This document shows positions 24,640-35,831 of a stretch of 64,000 nucleotides of DNA, in pieces. Each line of letters opens with the position of its first letter. Position 1 is the stretch's first letter. The notes beneath the pieces are model-generated. The model worked only from the letters and a program-made list of their open reading frames with translations. It had not been told where the DNA came from and did no database searches. Source of the stretch: Macrotrachela quadricornifera. Its lineage: Eukaryota; Rotifera; Eurotatoria; Philodinida; Philodinidae. The stretch covers positions 68,141-132,140 of the forward strand of contig JAJEKB010018123.1 in assembly GCA_022393335.1 (NCBI GenBank), in the 5' to 3' direction. A program made the position numbers and the translations under genes.

Positions 24640-25330
24640 TACCTCCGCTAGTTATACATATAATATGCTATATTATCAGATTGATCAAGACAATCAAATA
24701 CAATTGATTTATCAAATAAAAATTCCATTGGTATATATCGTCCATAAAAAGAAAATCAAAATTCATTTTTATTACAGTGGTGAATTTCTAATTTCCAATA
24801 ATCTTTTTCATCAATTTCTGTACCAATACAATCAATTTTTCCATCACATATTTCAGTCTAATCAAGACATGATGAATATGAACCACAATTACATTCTTTT
24901 AAATGGATACAACAAATTATTAACGTTGGTTTATACAAATTATATTGATGATAATTATAAATCATTTCATTTATTGTTGAATAAGTATTATTATAAATTT
25001 CTAAAGTATATTGACATCTTAAACCAAAATAAGGTAATGTGCAATTATAATAAATTGGATTTTCTAATGATTTACCATCGAGATAATTTTGGTATTCTTC
25101 AATAAGATCAATTGATATTGACCAATTATATATTGTTCACTTGTTACATGTTGTTTGGATAATTGAGAAAAAGTAAAATTTTTATGAAAATTATTTTCAA
25201 TTAGACGAAATTAAGATGGGTATTCAGCATACAATATGATATTATTTGACGTGAATTAGATTTATCTTCAGTATGAGAAAGAATATTTAAACAATCATGT
25301 TGAATTTGAGAATTTTCATATTGCTAATTT
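24640..25330 (-). pseudogene. LDL-receptor class A / EGF protein pseudogene
   Basis: On the minus strand, translation from about 25115 downward gives IEEYQNYLDGKSLENPIYYN, then CTLPYFGLRCQY (an EGF-like end), then CIHLKECNCGSYSSCLD, a stop, and TEICDGKIDCIG (an LDLRa core). Another stop follows (NEF*) and then CLDQSDN. Upstream, around 25230-25310, HDCLNILSHTEDKSNSRQII continues the family but in a shifted frame. At least two nonsense codons and one frameshift are visible, so it is a broken copy of a bdelloid secreted or transmembrane LDLRa/EGF family. The 177-codon plus-strand frame over the same bases is its antisense shadow. Confidence 0.75.
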
Positions 25331-26106
25331 GTTTCATAAAGATTAATTCAATTTGAAAACTAACAACAATAATCAACAAGAAAAAAAGAGGAAAAAAACT
25401 TTTTCAACAAACATGTTTTCTTGAATAATCATAACGTGAGAATAAATCGAGATATTTTTTAACATAAACAATAATTTACTCTTGATAAAAAAAGATATAT
25501 ATATTAAACAATGATAAACAGATAACTAAATCATAAATTGCTTTTTTAAACATTTCTTTTGTTATGAGTAAAGCAAATAATATTTTAAATCTATTTTATC
25601 AAACTTTCATTATTTAGTAAATTATGTCAAATTATTCAACATAGTTAGCTTTTCTGTATTTTGATAGCAAAAGATTATATACGATTTGATCCCATATTAA
25701 AATTATTCGAGGAAAAAAACTGTTTAATCGATGTAAATCAGTTGTGATAAAATCTATTTCAATGATTTTCATTGTTTGTTCCATTGTTGAGGGTATGAGA
25801 ATATCATTTTCATCTTACATCCGTCATTCATCCTCAAGATCGTAATTTAATTATTATTTATTTGAAGTTTCTTTGCGTAATGAGACGCATTTAACACGTA
25901 AATAAACGACGAGTAAAGTGTAAAATATGGACGCTATACTTACGGACAGAGAGAAAGAAACTGAATTCAAACATTTTTATGAGCAAACTCGACTAAACTT
26001 CAATGTTCCGAACATTATGGACGGCAGTGAACAATGAATAGAGTTGCCATAGAGCTAAATATATCAGAAATAATTTTCTTTAGAACAATTTTCATTAGAA
26101 ATAATT
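25331..26106. other. Spacer between two pseudogenes
   Basis: AT-rich sequence, nothing recognised. Confidence 0.45.
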
Positions 26107-27838
26107 ATGCCGAACATTATTGATCTTCCAGATGAATTATTATTGAATATTTTTAAAAAACTTCATAATTTTGAAGTTTTGTATTCTTTAATTGGAGTTA
26201 ATAAAAAACTTGATAATATAGCATGTGATTGAATATTTAGTCAATCGATTGATTTAACAATCATATCATCAAATGAAGAAGAAAATAATAGAATATTATT
26301 TAATCGACTTTATTTACAAATATTACCTCGAATCCACAATTATATTGAATGTCTTGCAATTGATGGATGTTTCTTAGAACGTATTTTATCTAATAACAAA
26401 TATTTTAATTTACGAAAAATTATTCTAAACAATCTCGATATAAACATATCTTTGCAAATTTTTAATGGTATATTAATTCATTAGTGAAACATAAGTATTC
26501 ATTATGAAGCTCAAAATATTTCGATAATGAATTTACTTATTAATATTTATCACCGTATTTTTGTCTTGTTCTCTAATTTAAACTATTTGGATTTAGATAT
26601 AAACAACATTGATTATGTTTTTAATCGAACCTTTCTAAGTGATTTATCATCTAGAACATGTGTTTCATCAAGTATCACTTATTTATCTATAAAATTACAT
26701 AACTTTGATGATTGTCTTTATTTACTCGATGGTCGTCTTCAACAATTACATACATTTATTGTCAAACTTGATTTCATACATGATTCAGCATTACTTCGAC
26801 GTACACCATCACAAATCAGAACTAGTTCGTTGATGTTATTAAATAATACGGTAAAAACATTTCATATCTGAATGGTTTTTTTTTTATTTTTGAGTTAGAA
26901 ACAGAATAAAAAAGAAGTTTATTATAGCAATTGAAATTTCGAATCTAGAAGAATAGTTGTTATAAAACCATCAAAAATTATATTTTTGTTTTTAGAAAAA
27001 TTTTATGAAACTAAAATGTTTTTCATTATTTGTACTCCATGCAACAAGTGAATTTGGTAGTCTAGTCGTTCCATTACTACGTCGAATGTTATACTTGGAA
27101 AAATTTACATTATCCCTTCGTATTAATGAACGAATTTCATTCATTGATGGTATTTATTTGGAGAATTCTTTTCTCAAACAAATACCTGATTTACATACAT
27201 TTATGATTGATATTGTTACTGAAAATGTCAAAACGGATGGGGAGGTTTACTTTTCTTTTGATGAAATTCGACGTACATTCACTCAACGAGGATATTATGT
27301 TGATGGATATATTAATAGTGATTACTCTTTTGATAATATGTGGCATCGATGTCATATTTATTCGATTCCATTCGATAGGGAATCGATACAACAGATTTCA
27401 TACGGTTTTCCTGGTGGTATGTTCAAAAATGTAACCGTTCTATGGATGAAAGATAATCATGCTTCTTTTGAACATGACTTCTTTGTTAAAATTTCCAATT
27501 CATTTCCATTACTTCGTCGTTTGAGAATTGGTAATATGATAGAATAAAAAGAAAAAACAAAAGAAATATCAAGAATTATTATATATCCTCATCTCATGGA
27601 ATTATATTGTACTCATGTTCATATGGACTATGTTAATCAATTTCTTTCTGAATTGAAAACAAATTTACCTTCTCTTATCAAACTTCATGTACAATATGAA
27701 CATTTAGTAACTGTTACTGAAAATTTTCAAAGAGATGTAACATGTATCAATTGTGCAAAATTAAAATCGATCGTATTCGATTATCACATATCAATGGTAC
27801 ATTCAAATACTTTCTATCTATACTTTCCTTTTTTGTAA
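26107..27838 (+). pseudogene. F-box/leucine-rich protein pseudogene with four nonsense codons
   Basis: Starts MPNIIDLPDELLLNIFKKL, a clear F-box, continuing FEVLYSLIGVNKKLDNIACD as in the large bdelloid F-box family. One intron (26851-26995, GT..AG) leaves the frame intact and joins to KNFMKLKCFSLFV; leucine-rich text follows (VVPLLRRMLYLEKFTLSL, LPSLIKLHVQYEHLVTV). In that single frame there are four stops: TGA 26230, TAG 26482, TGA 26485 and TAA 27545. No frameshift is needed, and reading continues in family-like sequence after each stop. This is a recently inactivated SCF-substrate-receptor-like gene. Stop-codon reassignment is ruled out because neighbouring genes use all three stops normally. 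Confidence 0.8.
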
Positions 27839-28261
27839 ATGAACTTTTTCTATCATATTTGATTTTATCTAATAAATCAATAAATGGATTGAAAGGATAC
27901 AATTGCGTGTGGATAATGGCGGACAGTATTTTGAACAATTAATATAGTGAAAAGTTGTTGAACTTGTCCGATATTTTTTTTATTTTACTATTATTGCATG
28001 TAATAGACTATACGTGCCATATTTATAAAGAATTAAGTATTTGATGAGACGAGAAAAGAAAAAACCAAAAACAACAATGCACATGGATGAAAATATGATT
28101 GAACATTATAGGGTTATATTTTACACAAAACTAGGTCTTTGCTGGAACTTTATTATTATAACACTAGATGAATAGAGATGAAATGCCATAGAAAAATAAA
28201 ACTTAATTTTCTCTATCGTTTTATAAAAAAAGAAAACTTTCGTAAGCCTTTTATAAGAAAA
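27839..28261. other. Spacer, nothing recognised
   Basis: AT-rich sequence between the F-box pseudogene and an inverted-repeat element. Confidence 0.45.
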
Positions 28262-28270
28262 TAAGATACC

Positions 28271-28477
28271 AGAGATCGGCGTGAGCGTCCCGCGCTTATG
28301 CTCACGCCTATGTTAACTTCCACAGAGCTTTACGGAGCGCGTGTTTTTAGCATCCAAATAGTTGGGGGTTACTGGAAATCTTTAAACAAATTGTCTTTTG
28401 AACAAAGAAAGACAGAATATCGTCGCGTGCGTACGCTCACGCCTATGCGCGGGACGGGACGCTCACGCCGATCTCTG
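28271..28477. mobile_element. Non-autonomous inverted-repeat element (MITE-like) with 9-bp target duplication
   Basis: A GC-rich island in AT-rich DNA. Left end AGAGATCGGCGTGAGCGTCC matches the reverse complement of the right end (GGACGCTCACGCCGATCTCT), with CCCGCGC continuing inward. An internal GCTCACGCCTATG occurs twice. Flanks TAAGATACC (28262-28270) and TAAGATGCC (28478-28486) match at 8 of 9 bases, as expected for a 9-bp target-site duplication (Mutator-like elements make these). No transposase is encoded in about 207 bp. Confidence 0.7.
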
Positions 28478-28486
28478 TAAGATGCC

Positions 28487-29051
28487 TCCGCCACTACTTT
28501 TGGGTACCCTTAAGTATTTACATAGCAATAATTAAAATTTTGACTATTAATATTTTAGTATATATCGTTTTTTTAATATCTAATCGCGAAATAGTTCAAT
28601 GGCAAATAAATAAGGATTTCAATGATAAAACTTAGATTGCCGCTAACAAAGGATACAATCATAAAAGAAATGCTGAACACGTTTAATTTCATTCGTGGAA
28701 ATTGTTTAACATTTTTAATAATATATATTATCTAAAAAAGTTCCAAACAAAGTAAACTTAACCTTCTATAAATGCACTTAACGTTCGAATTCAATGTATT
28801 TTTATCATGTAAAAAAGGTAAATAAGTGCATTATCACAACCTCAAATGAGTAAAAATAATTTAAGAAACGAAATAATAGTGCGTGTGACTAATACATTAA
28901 GAAAAGTTATGCTTGATCAATCTCTCATTTTTTCTTTGGCAAATGCGTATATGAAATAAAAAAAATTTCTATATAAAGTTTGATCGAAACTGTTTTTATT
29001 TATGTAACGATATTATCTATTGATTATATAGTAAAACTTCAAAGAAGCAAC
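28487..29051. other. Upstream region of the small His/Gly/Ser gene
   Basis: AT-rich; contains the TATA-like sequence listed separately. No coding segment seen. Confidence 0.45.
28969..28980 (+). promoter_or_regulatory. TATA-like box
   Basis: TTCTATATAAAG about 75 bp upstream of the ATG at 29052. Position and form suit a core promoter, but AT richness makes chance matches common. Confidence 0.35.
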
Positions 29052-29431
29052 ATGAGTGAACGTCAAACTGATAACTGGATTCAACAAAATGTTCCTGGTG
29101 GATTAAATGGTAAGTTATTGTCATTATGAAATTTATTCATCTTTGAAATTAATCAAATAGTATGTGAATATATCAGTTGATCTTTTTCGCGTTAAATTAA
29201 AATAACAGAATTTGAGTATAAAAACTATTTGATGTTATTTATATTTTAGGTCAAATAGGACAACAACTAGATAATATGATGGGTGGTAATCCTAATCCAA
29301 TACCTGGTCAAATTCATGGAGGTGCTCCTAGTTATGGAAGTCATGGTGGTCATATGGGACATCGTCGTTCTTCTTCATCTTCTTCAGATGAGGAACATCG
29401 TCGTCATGGTCATGGTCGTCGTAGTAGTTAA
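29052..29431 (+). CDS. Small hydrophilic His/Gly/Ser-rich protein, 2 exons
   Basis: Exons 29052-29109 and 29250-29431 join in frame (GT..AG, 140-bp intron) to 79 residues. The N-terminus MSERQTDNWIQQNVPGG is followed by a Gly/Asn/Pro stretch and a tail of His, Gly, Arg and a serine run with acidic residues (HRRSSSSSSDEEHRRHGHG). No signal peptide, membrane segment or known domain. It is highly hydrophilic and probably disordered, which is also true of desiccation-related hydrophilins; that link is only a suggestion. Splice sites are good (GTAAGT donor, TTTTAG acceptor), which is the main support for its being real. Confidence 0.6.
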
Positions 29432-32400
29432 TAATAAAATAACATCAGTAAAGAATAATCATTATTATTATTATAAACTCTATTCTTTGTAATTAATAAT
29501 TTTATATTGTCATTAATAAACTAGCAATACTATTCGTTTTCTTATCAAGTAGTTTTCTCTATGTTTTCAATTTATAACCGTAAATGATAAGAATACTTAT
29601 ATTCACATTCTTTGCATCTTTATTAATTAGCGAATATGTATTGTATTTTTGACTGTTTGGATGCTGATTAGATATCAAAGCTGGACGACTGAATTCAAAA
29701 ACTTCCAACTCAACTCGATCCAGAAAAATACATACGGTGGTCTCTTCAAATTTAATCTGAATTTAGAGAAAAGAGACTCTATTTTGAACTGATATAAGGA
29801 GACTAACAAATTGTTCTGCATCAAAGTTTTCTGCTTTAATTCTGCAATCTTTACTTGTTTCATAGAGTTTGAAAATTAGGAGAACTACGAAATCGCAGCT
29901 TCTTAAAAGAGATACTTTTTAATGAAATGGTCTGTTACTTAAACAAACTTCTTGAATGCATCAAGGAAAATTTTCATTAATTGCTCTCCAAAAAAGAACC
30001 AGGAATAAATAATCATTGTTGTTGAGAATTACTTCACAATGTAGGATCAACCTTAAGATTTCTTGATAAAATTATACCCTGAACTCCGATTCGACCTATA
30101 TTTCGACTACTTTTCCGATTTTATCTATATTATATAAAAAAAATTATGAGATGTCTAGGAACGGCGCGAAAGGATCGAAGCAGGCGCTTAATCCAAACTA
30201 TCGACCCATACTCAGGAAAAAAACAATATAAAAAGAAAAAAATTTAGTAAAAAGACTTTATCGTATACACATATAGAATGATTCACTTACTTTTACTAGT
30301 TTTCGTCAATTTATTGTTTTACTACGAAACGTCAGAAAATTTTTTATTTCTATATCCGAGATATTTCCTTCGAGTAATTATAATGTATTGGACAAATGAA
30401 AATCTTAGAATTCCATACAAAAAAAATTTTTTTTTCTATTGCGAAACTTTACTCATTTTTTAACTAACACATGAGATAAATCAAATGAAAACTATACCAT
30501 TGGATAGAGCAATCAACGTTCCATCTAATTATACAGAAATAAAAAAATTTCTGACGTTTTGTAGTGGAACAATAAATTGACGAAATCTAGTAAAAATAGA
30601 TGAATCATCGTGTATATGCATTTATTTTTGTCTTACATCGAGGAAAGAATCGAAAAAAATAAAATTGTATAGTATAGAGTGATAAAAACAACGTGTGCCA
30701 AAAATATTCATCTGACTTACTCATCATGACATGTATGAAATAGCACGATTAATTGATTCATGTAAACAAACATTACTTAGAAAAAAACCAACTTCATTAT
30801 ATTTCGCTGTTAATTCTCATCGTAAGTATGTCTGATTATTTGTTTATCGATTTTTCTATGTAATCCTATACTTCAGACATAAGTATTTACATTAGAATTC
30901 GAATTTACTGTTTATATCACGTTGTACAATACACTTCAAAAGGTAAAAAAATATATTTCATCATTCGGAAGTTCGTTTCTCTATATCTTTAAAATATGGA
31001 CACTAAGCATTAGTCACAGTTTGCTTCATTACAATATGTTTTGTCATACTTTGAAAGTATTGATGTATCTTAATATGGAGCTCCAACATCCGTTCTCGAA
31101 TGTTATTTAAACTATCTTGTATAATCTTTCTGTGGGAAACAGAAGAATCTTTTTTCCTTTTATCTACATGAAGCCATTCTCAGAATAGTACTTCATTAGG
31201 ATCGTTATAATAACGTTATGAAAAGATTATATTTTAAATTTCAATAATCCATTTATGAAATACCAGTAAAAACTAGTAAACAATAATTGACTTTTAATAA
31301 TGATTGAAATGCGGTACTCTTTTCTCAAAAATATTGTATGTTGAGCAGGATAAATGTGACGTCATCGTAAAAATTTTGTCTTTAGCATAATTTTTGTTTA
31401 TATAGTAGAGCAATAGTTAAGATAACACGAGCATGAGATAAGTAACTAGTATATTGCTGATGGAGAAACTAGACTTGCATAAAATTGACGTTTTTTTGAG
31501 GTTCGGGAAAATATCCTTTTTGTTCAGAGTGTAGCTCCGAGTTGAAATTGAAATCGCCCATTCCTAGGAACAACGTCTACGGCTTCGGAATGAATTTTCT
31601 TTTCGAGCATACAGCTTGAAATATCGATAAATCTTAGGATAGTAAGGAACTTTTGGACATCAGTGTACGTCGAAGCAAAGTCTAGCCGTTGAAGTTAATT
31701 CCATCAAATGAACATTTCCAGTTGCAAGTTTACATAGCTAGATTTTTGAGAAGAAAATATACATTTCTATATTTTTCTATTTTCTACAAAGGATCCTTTC
31801 TTTTTAAAAAACTCAATCCTATAAGGATTATTATTTTTTGAAGAATTCGTAATTGCAGGCCAGATTATACCTTTTTGATAAAAATAAGACTTTTGAACAG
31901 TCACACTCCTCATCTTTATTAAAAGTTTCATTTATTCACTGGAACTAAATATAATTTAGAAAGTTATTTTTTATGGTTTTAATTTAATAGTTATTAATAG
32001 AATTTCTTTGAATTTGACGATTCCTAGATAGCACACTTATTAAGACTCAAATTCAAATTCTATGATTCAAAAAATATAATTACTGATCATAACGGAACTA
32101 TATCAAGTTCATATAGAATACTGGAAGAAATTTTCTTTCTATATAGATTGGTAATAAAAACAAAGCTCTATATTTCTACACTATTTGATCATTATTCATC
32201 TAATATCATGATAATGAAATTTCGGTGAGAACTATTTTTATGTAAATCGAACTGGCAGATAAAAATGTTGGTGACAACATTTTGCAATTCAATTTTTAGC
32301 CGTTTGATACGTTGTATTTAAAAAAAAAGAATATATCACGATATGCAGTATGAAAAGCTCTATAGTTTATAAAGAGCAGTTTATTTTATATATTGAATAA

Positions 32401-34350
32401 GATGGAAGGAATTTCTCTTCATATAGAAAAAATTATGTTTTCGAGAGAGCAACAACTGGTCGCAGAGGATCTTATTCATTTTTGAAAACAAAAAGTAAAC
32501 AATTAAAATAAGCTTCACTTTATAAAATGTAGAACTTTTTACGCTGCATCTTGTTGCATATATTATTTTTTTTAAGATAACATATTATGCGAGACTTCAT
32601 CAGAATACCGCCCAAATGTAACAGGAGCCGTCTGGAGCTAAAATTTAAATTTTGATCTTTGATATTTAGTTTAAAAGGTCATGTAGTTGTAAAAGAATAA
32701 GAGATGCAAGTTGACCATCCTCATTGAACTAATTAAAATTGAGCGATTTTTTTGGATATTTTTGTTAAAAGATAACCAAATGTATAGGTATTATATACCA
32801 TTGGATAGTGCGAAATCTGCTCTACGAAATGCCATATAAACGTCCTTCAGAGTGCGTCTTCTATCCAACAAAAATAGTAAAAATGCAAAAGTTTGTAATA
32901 AATTTTCAAACGAAACCCTTCTAGATATTCAGAGCAAAATGGCACTCTTTTCTGAATGTCTTAGTAAAATAAAACCATATTCTGAAAGCCTGTGAAAAAC
33001 TGCATCTTTTGATATATATAAATCGATGGAAAAAAAACATAGCGTGTTCAGAAAGTCTTAAAACAAATGTGACGTCTCACATACTTTTTCATGGAAAAAT
33101 ATTTACTTTATACATTTTTAAAAATTCTTTTCTAATTCCGATTTTACTAACTATTATAAAAATTAAAATTTCAAGTTAGATTTATGTTTAGCATTAAGCT
33201 TGAGTCGATTTGAATATTTCTCGAATATTTTGAATAGTCTAATAAGGAGTCAATTATAGCAATAGTAATGCATATATATGTAAATAAAATCCATAATAAT
33301 TTTTACGTTGACATCATACTATAAAAATTATTATTGCCTAGAAAACAGTTTGTCACTTTCTATTTTATATCGATCGAGCGATTTCAGTAAGATCTGTCAT
33401 GGAAAACCAAATATCCATATGAAAAGTAACAGGATCTATTATTTTGTCAAAATAGTGAGAAAAATCTGTACATGACTGTTAAATAGTATATGAATTAAAA
33501 TCATTGTTGAAGACTACAGTTTTAAAACATAGCGATTCATGCTATATTGGATACTACTAGATATATTTCATCAGAATCTATGAAGTAACGTGAGAACATG
33601 TGAGCAAGACAAAACAATAGCATATGTCACCCTCGAAACATTGGCAAAACTCTCATATGACCATAATAATATATTTAGTAAAATCGTTGGATAGGAAATA
33701 ACGTGTGCGAAGAATAACAAATCACTGCAAATCTTATATCAATCGAAATGTTCTGTCATGATTGGACACATGGTGCAAAAGTATCAGCATATCGCTTGGA
33801 GTCTACGTTTTCTTAGGATATGTATACATAGTATAGAAGTATCAGCAGCGGAACAGTTTATATGCAAATATATATGTATCAATACTAAAATCGTGGAGTT
33901 TGGAGATTTCAAATGGTTTTGAATTTCGAATTTGGAGTTTGGGTTTTGGTCCTTTTTCTGAATCAAAATACTGATTATTGCAGTAAAGTGATTCAATTTA
34001 CTTATCTAACTTCCCATAATATAAGTACAGAAAGAGAATGAATCCCTGTAACACCCATATTTGAGTGAAAAAAAATATTTGTTTTCGATTAAAAGATTAA
34101 AAGCGTCTTTCTGATGAATGTTTTTATTTTTTTTTGTTATTGTTTCATGCTATGAAAAATAAGAAAAAAAATTGAAAAGAATCCTATAAATGACAGTCAT
34201 ATGATATTTCATATGTTTTTTTTTCTGTTGTCAATACATTTATTACTTATTCTGAAAGTGCCTTAGGGTTGCCAAACATCGATCAGGTCTGTTTCAATGT
34301 TTCCCGTTCCTGAGAAGAAGAACGTAACACTCTAAATATATTTACAATAT
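29432..34350. other. About 5 kb without a gene
   Basis: No intact gene. It contains the foldback repeat at 30262-30620. A possible short exon-like frame lies near 30737-30817 (HHDMYEIARLIDSCKQTLL) with a GTAAGT after it but no partner. The phrase TATACCATTGGATAG occurs near 30495 and 32799. Otherwise AT-rich and stop-rich on both strands. Confidence 0.5.
30262..30620. repeat. Imperfect foldback, arms about 90 bp
   Basis: The segment 30262-30353 (containing TTTTACTAGTTTTCGTCAAT and TACGAAACGTCAGAAA) is mirrored as a reverse complement at about 30530-30620, with roughly 15% mismatch and a central spacer of about 180 bp. No target duplication was identified. It could be a foldback transposable element or a source of hairpin RNA. 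Confidence 0.6.
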
Positions 34351-34360
34351 TCTTTTTTAG
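34351..34360 (+). promoter_or_regulatory. Splice-acceptor-like site just before a start codon
   Basis: TCTTTTTTAG, 19 bp upstream of the ATG at 34380, with no coding exon before it. It fits a 5'-UTR intron end or a spliced-leader trans-splice site; trans-splicing is documented in bdelloid rotifers. It indicates eukaryotic processing of an otherwise intronless gene. Confidence 0.45.
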
Positions 34361-34379
34361 GATCGAAAGTTGAGAGATA

Positions 34380-35831
34380 ATGAAGAACAGACAAGTGACT
34401 ATTTTACTTTTTGGATTTCTCTTGAATTCATGGCATCAAAGTTTGGCGGGCGAACCCAGTAATGTTACTAAAATATTTACATCAAGTCAAACACTCTTTG
34501 CTAATCCTGAACGAGGATGGATTACACATCGATTTTCTAATGATCTTTATAACATTAATTCTCTGAGAAATAGTGCAGAAAAAGTATCATTAGTCCTTAT
34601 CAAAATAGATATATCAGCTTACAAGAACAGCGCACATATTGGAACGAGTAAACTCAATGAAATTCGTTCAGCACTCAATATTTGTCGTCAACAAGGGTTA
34701 AAAGTTATTATGCGCTCAGCATATACTTGGGATTCCATTTTAGCTCCAGAACCAAAGAACATTGAAACTGTTAAAACCCATGTCATGGATATGAAACCGA
34801 TTTATTATGAATATGAAGATATTATTGTTACTGTCGAGATGGGTATGTTTGGACCATGGGGTGAAATGCATTCATCATATTTTAGCACTACTAACACACA
34901 ATTCTATTATCCGATTAAAACTACTGCACTGAAACAAGTTCATGCTGCGTACATGCTAGCACTGCCAAGTGCACGCTCTGTATCTGTTCGTACGCCCTAT
35001 TATATTCGTCAAATCTTTGGTAGTGATACACCTCTTTCATCTGCCGAAGCTTATAGCAACACATCAAAAGCACGTACTGGCTATCACAATGATGCATATC
35101 TCGCCAGCAGTGATGATGAAGGCACTTTTTCTTATGGATGGTCACGAGCTCGAGAACTGGCTTATATTAACCAAATGACTCGTTATGCCTTCTTCGGTGG
35201 TGAATCATTTGGTAAGCCCAATGACACATATAACAATGTTGGGAATGCCATGTCAGAATCGAAATTACAACATATGACATATCTTCATCGCGATTATTAC
35301 ACACCTATTTATAATGCATGGGGTACTGCAGGAAAAGAAGAATTCACACGTAAACTTGGTTATCGTTTTGAATTAAAAAGTTTTTCCTATTCAAAAGAAG
35401 TGGCACCCGGCGGAATATTATCTCTTTCACTGAAATTGCAAAATGTCGGCTTTTCAGCAATACATTTAACTAGACCTGTGAATATAACACTTCACAATGG
35501 TAAAACAGGCAGTGCACGTATTACATACAATACTACTCTCAATGTAGATCCTCGAAATTGGACACCTGAAGCAAATATTATCACCATTGATAGCAAGCTT
35601 CGTATTCCAGCGACTATCACCCAGGGTGTTTGGCAATTACTTTTAACATTACCTGATGCTAATACACGTTTACAAGGTGATGCACGTTATTCAGTTCGAT
35701 TTGCCAATGAGAATATTTGGAATGCGGATGGAACACATTCATTAATCAAAGATCTTTCTATTGCAGCTTCAGCACCAGGTTCACGTACTATTGATAACAT
35801 ATTTCGAGAGATTAGGCCTCTTGTACTGTAA
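34380..35831 (+). CDS. Secreted DUF4874/DUF4832 protein, intronless, probable lateral acquisition
   Basis: Intact 483-residue single-exon frame. A signal peptide (TILLFGFLLNSWHQSLAG) precedes a DUF4874-type domain: NPERGWITHRFSND, then SLVLIKIDISAYKN, then a barrel-like GLKVIMRSAYTWD and IIVTVEMGMFGPWGEMHSS. The C-terminal DUF4832-type half has FFGGESFG, GYRFELKSFSYSKEVAPGG and a beta-rich module (SLKLQNVGFSA, VNITLHNGKTG, ANENIWNADGTHSL). Such proteins are mainly bacterial, with some fungal members. They look like glycoside-hydrolase-type barrels, but no activity is established to my knowledge. The gene is clearly less AT-rich than its surroundings, and gene-poor tracts lie on both sides. 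I infer transfer into the rotifer followed by acquisition of eukaryotic signals. Exact function is unknown. Confidence 0.85.
   Translation: MKNRQVTILLFGFLLNSWHQSLAGEPSNVTKIFTSSQTLFANPERGWITHRFSNDLYNINSLRNSAEKVSLVLIKIDISAYKNSAHIGTSKLNEIRSALNICRQQGLKVIMRSAYTWDSILAPEPKNIETVKTHVMDMKPIYYEYEDIIVTVEMGMFGPWGEMHSSYFSTTNTQFYYPIKTTALKQVHAAYMLALPSARSVSVRTPYYIRQIFGSDTPLSSAEAYSNTSKARTGYHNDAYLASSDDEGTFSYGWSRARELAYINQMTRYAFFGGESFGKPNDTYNNVGNAMSESKLQHMTYLHRDYYTPIYNAWGTAGKEEFTRKLGYRFELKSFSYSKEVAPGGILSLSLKLQNVGFSAIHLTRPVNITLHNGKTGSARITYNTTLNVDPRNWTPEANIITIDSKLRIPATITQGVWQLLLTLPDANTRLQGDARYSVRFANENIWNADGTHSLIKDLSIAASAPGSRTIDNIFREIRPLVL

Noticed and set aside
24572..25105. 177-codon plus-strand frame
   Set aside because: Composition is unlike a protein and it lies exactly antisense to recognisable LDLRa/EGF sequence on the minus strand.
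26107..27838. Possible alternative genetic code or readthrough for the F-box gene
   Set aside because: Other genes in the window terminate normally with TAA, TAG and TGA, so the in-frame stops are lesions.
28298..28480. 60-codon frame in GC-rich DNA
   Set aside because: It runs through the inverted-repeat element and encodes its terminal repeats.
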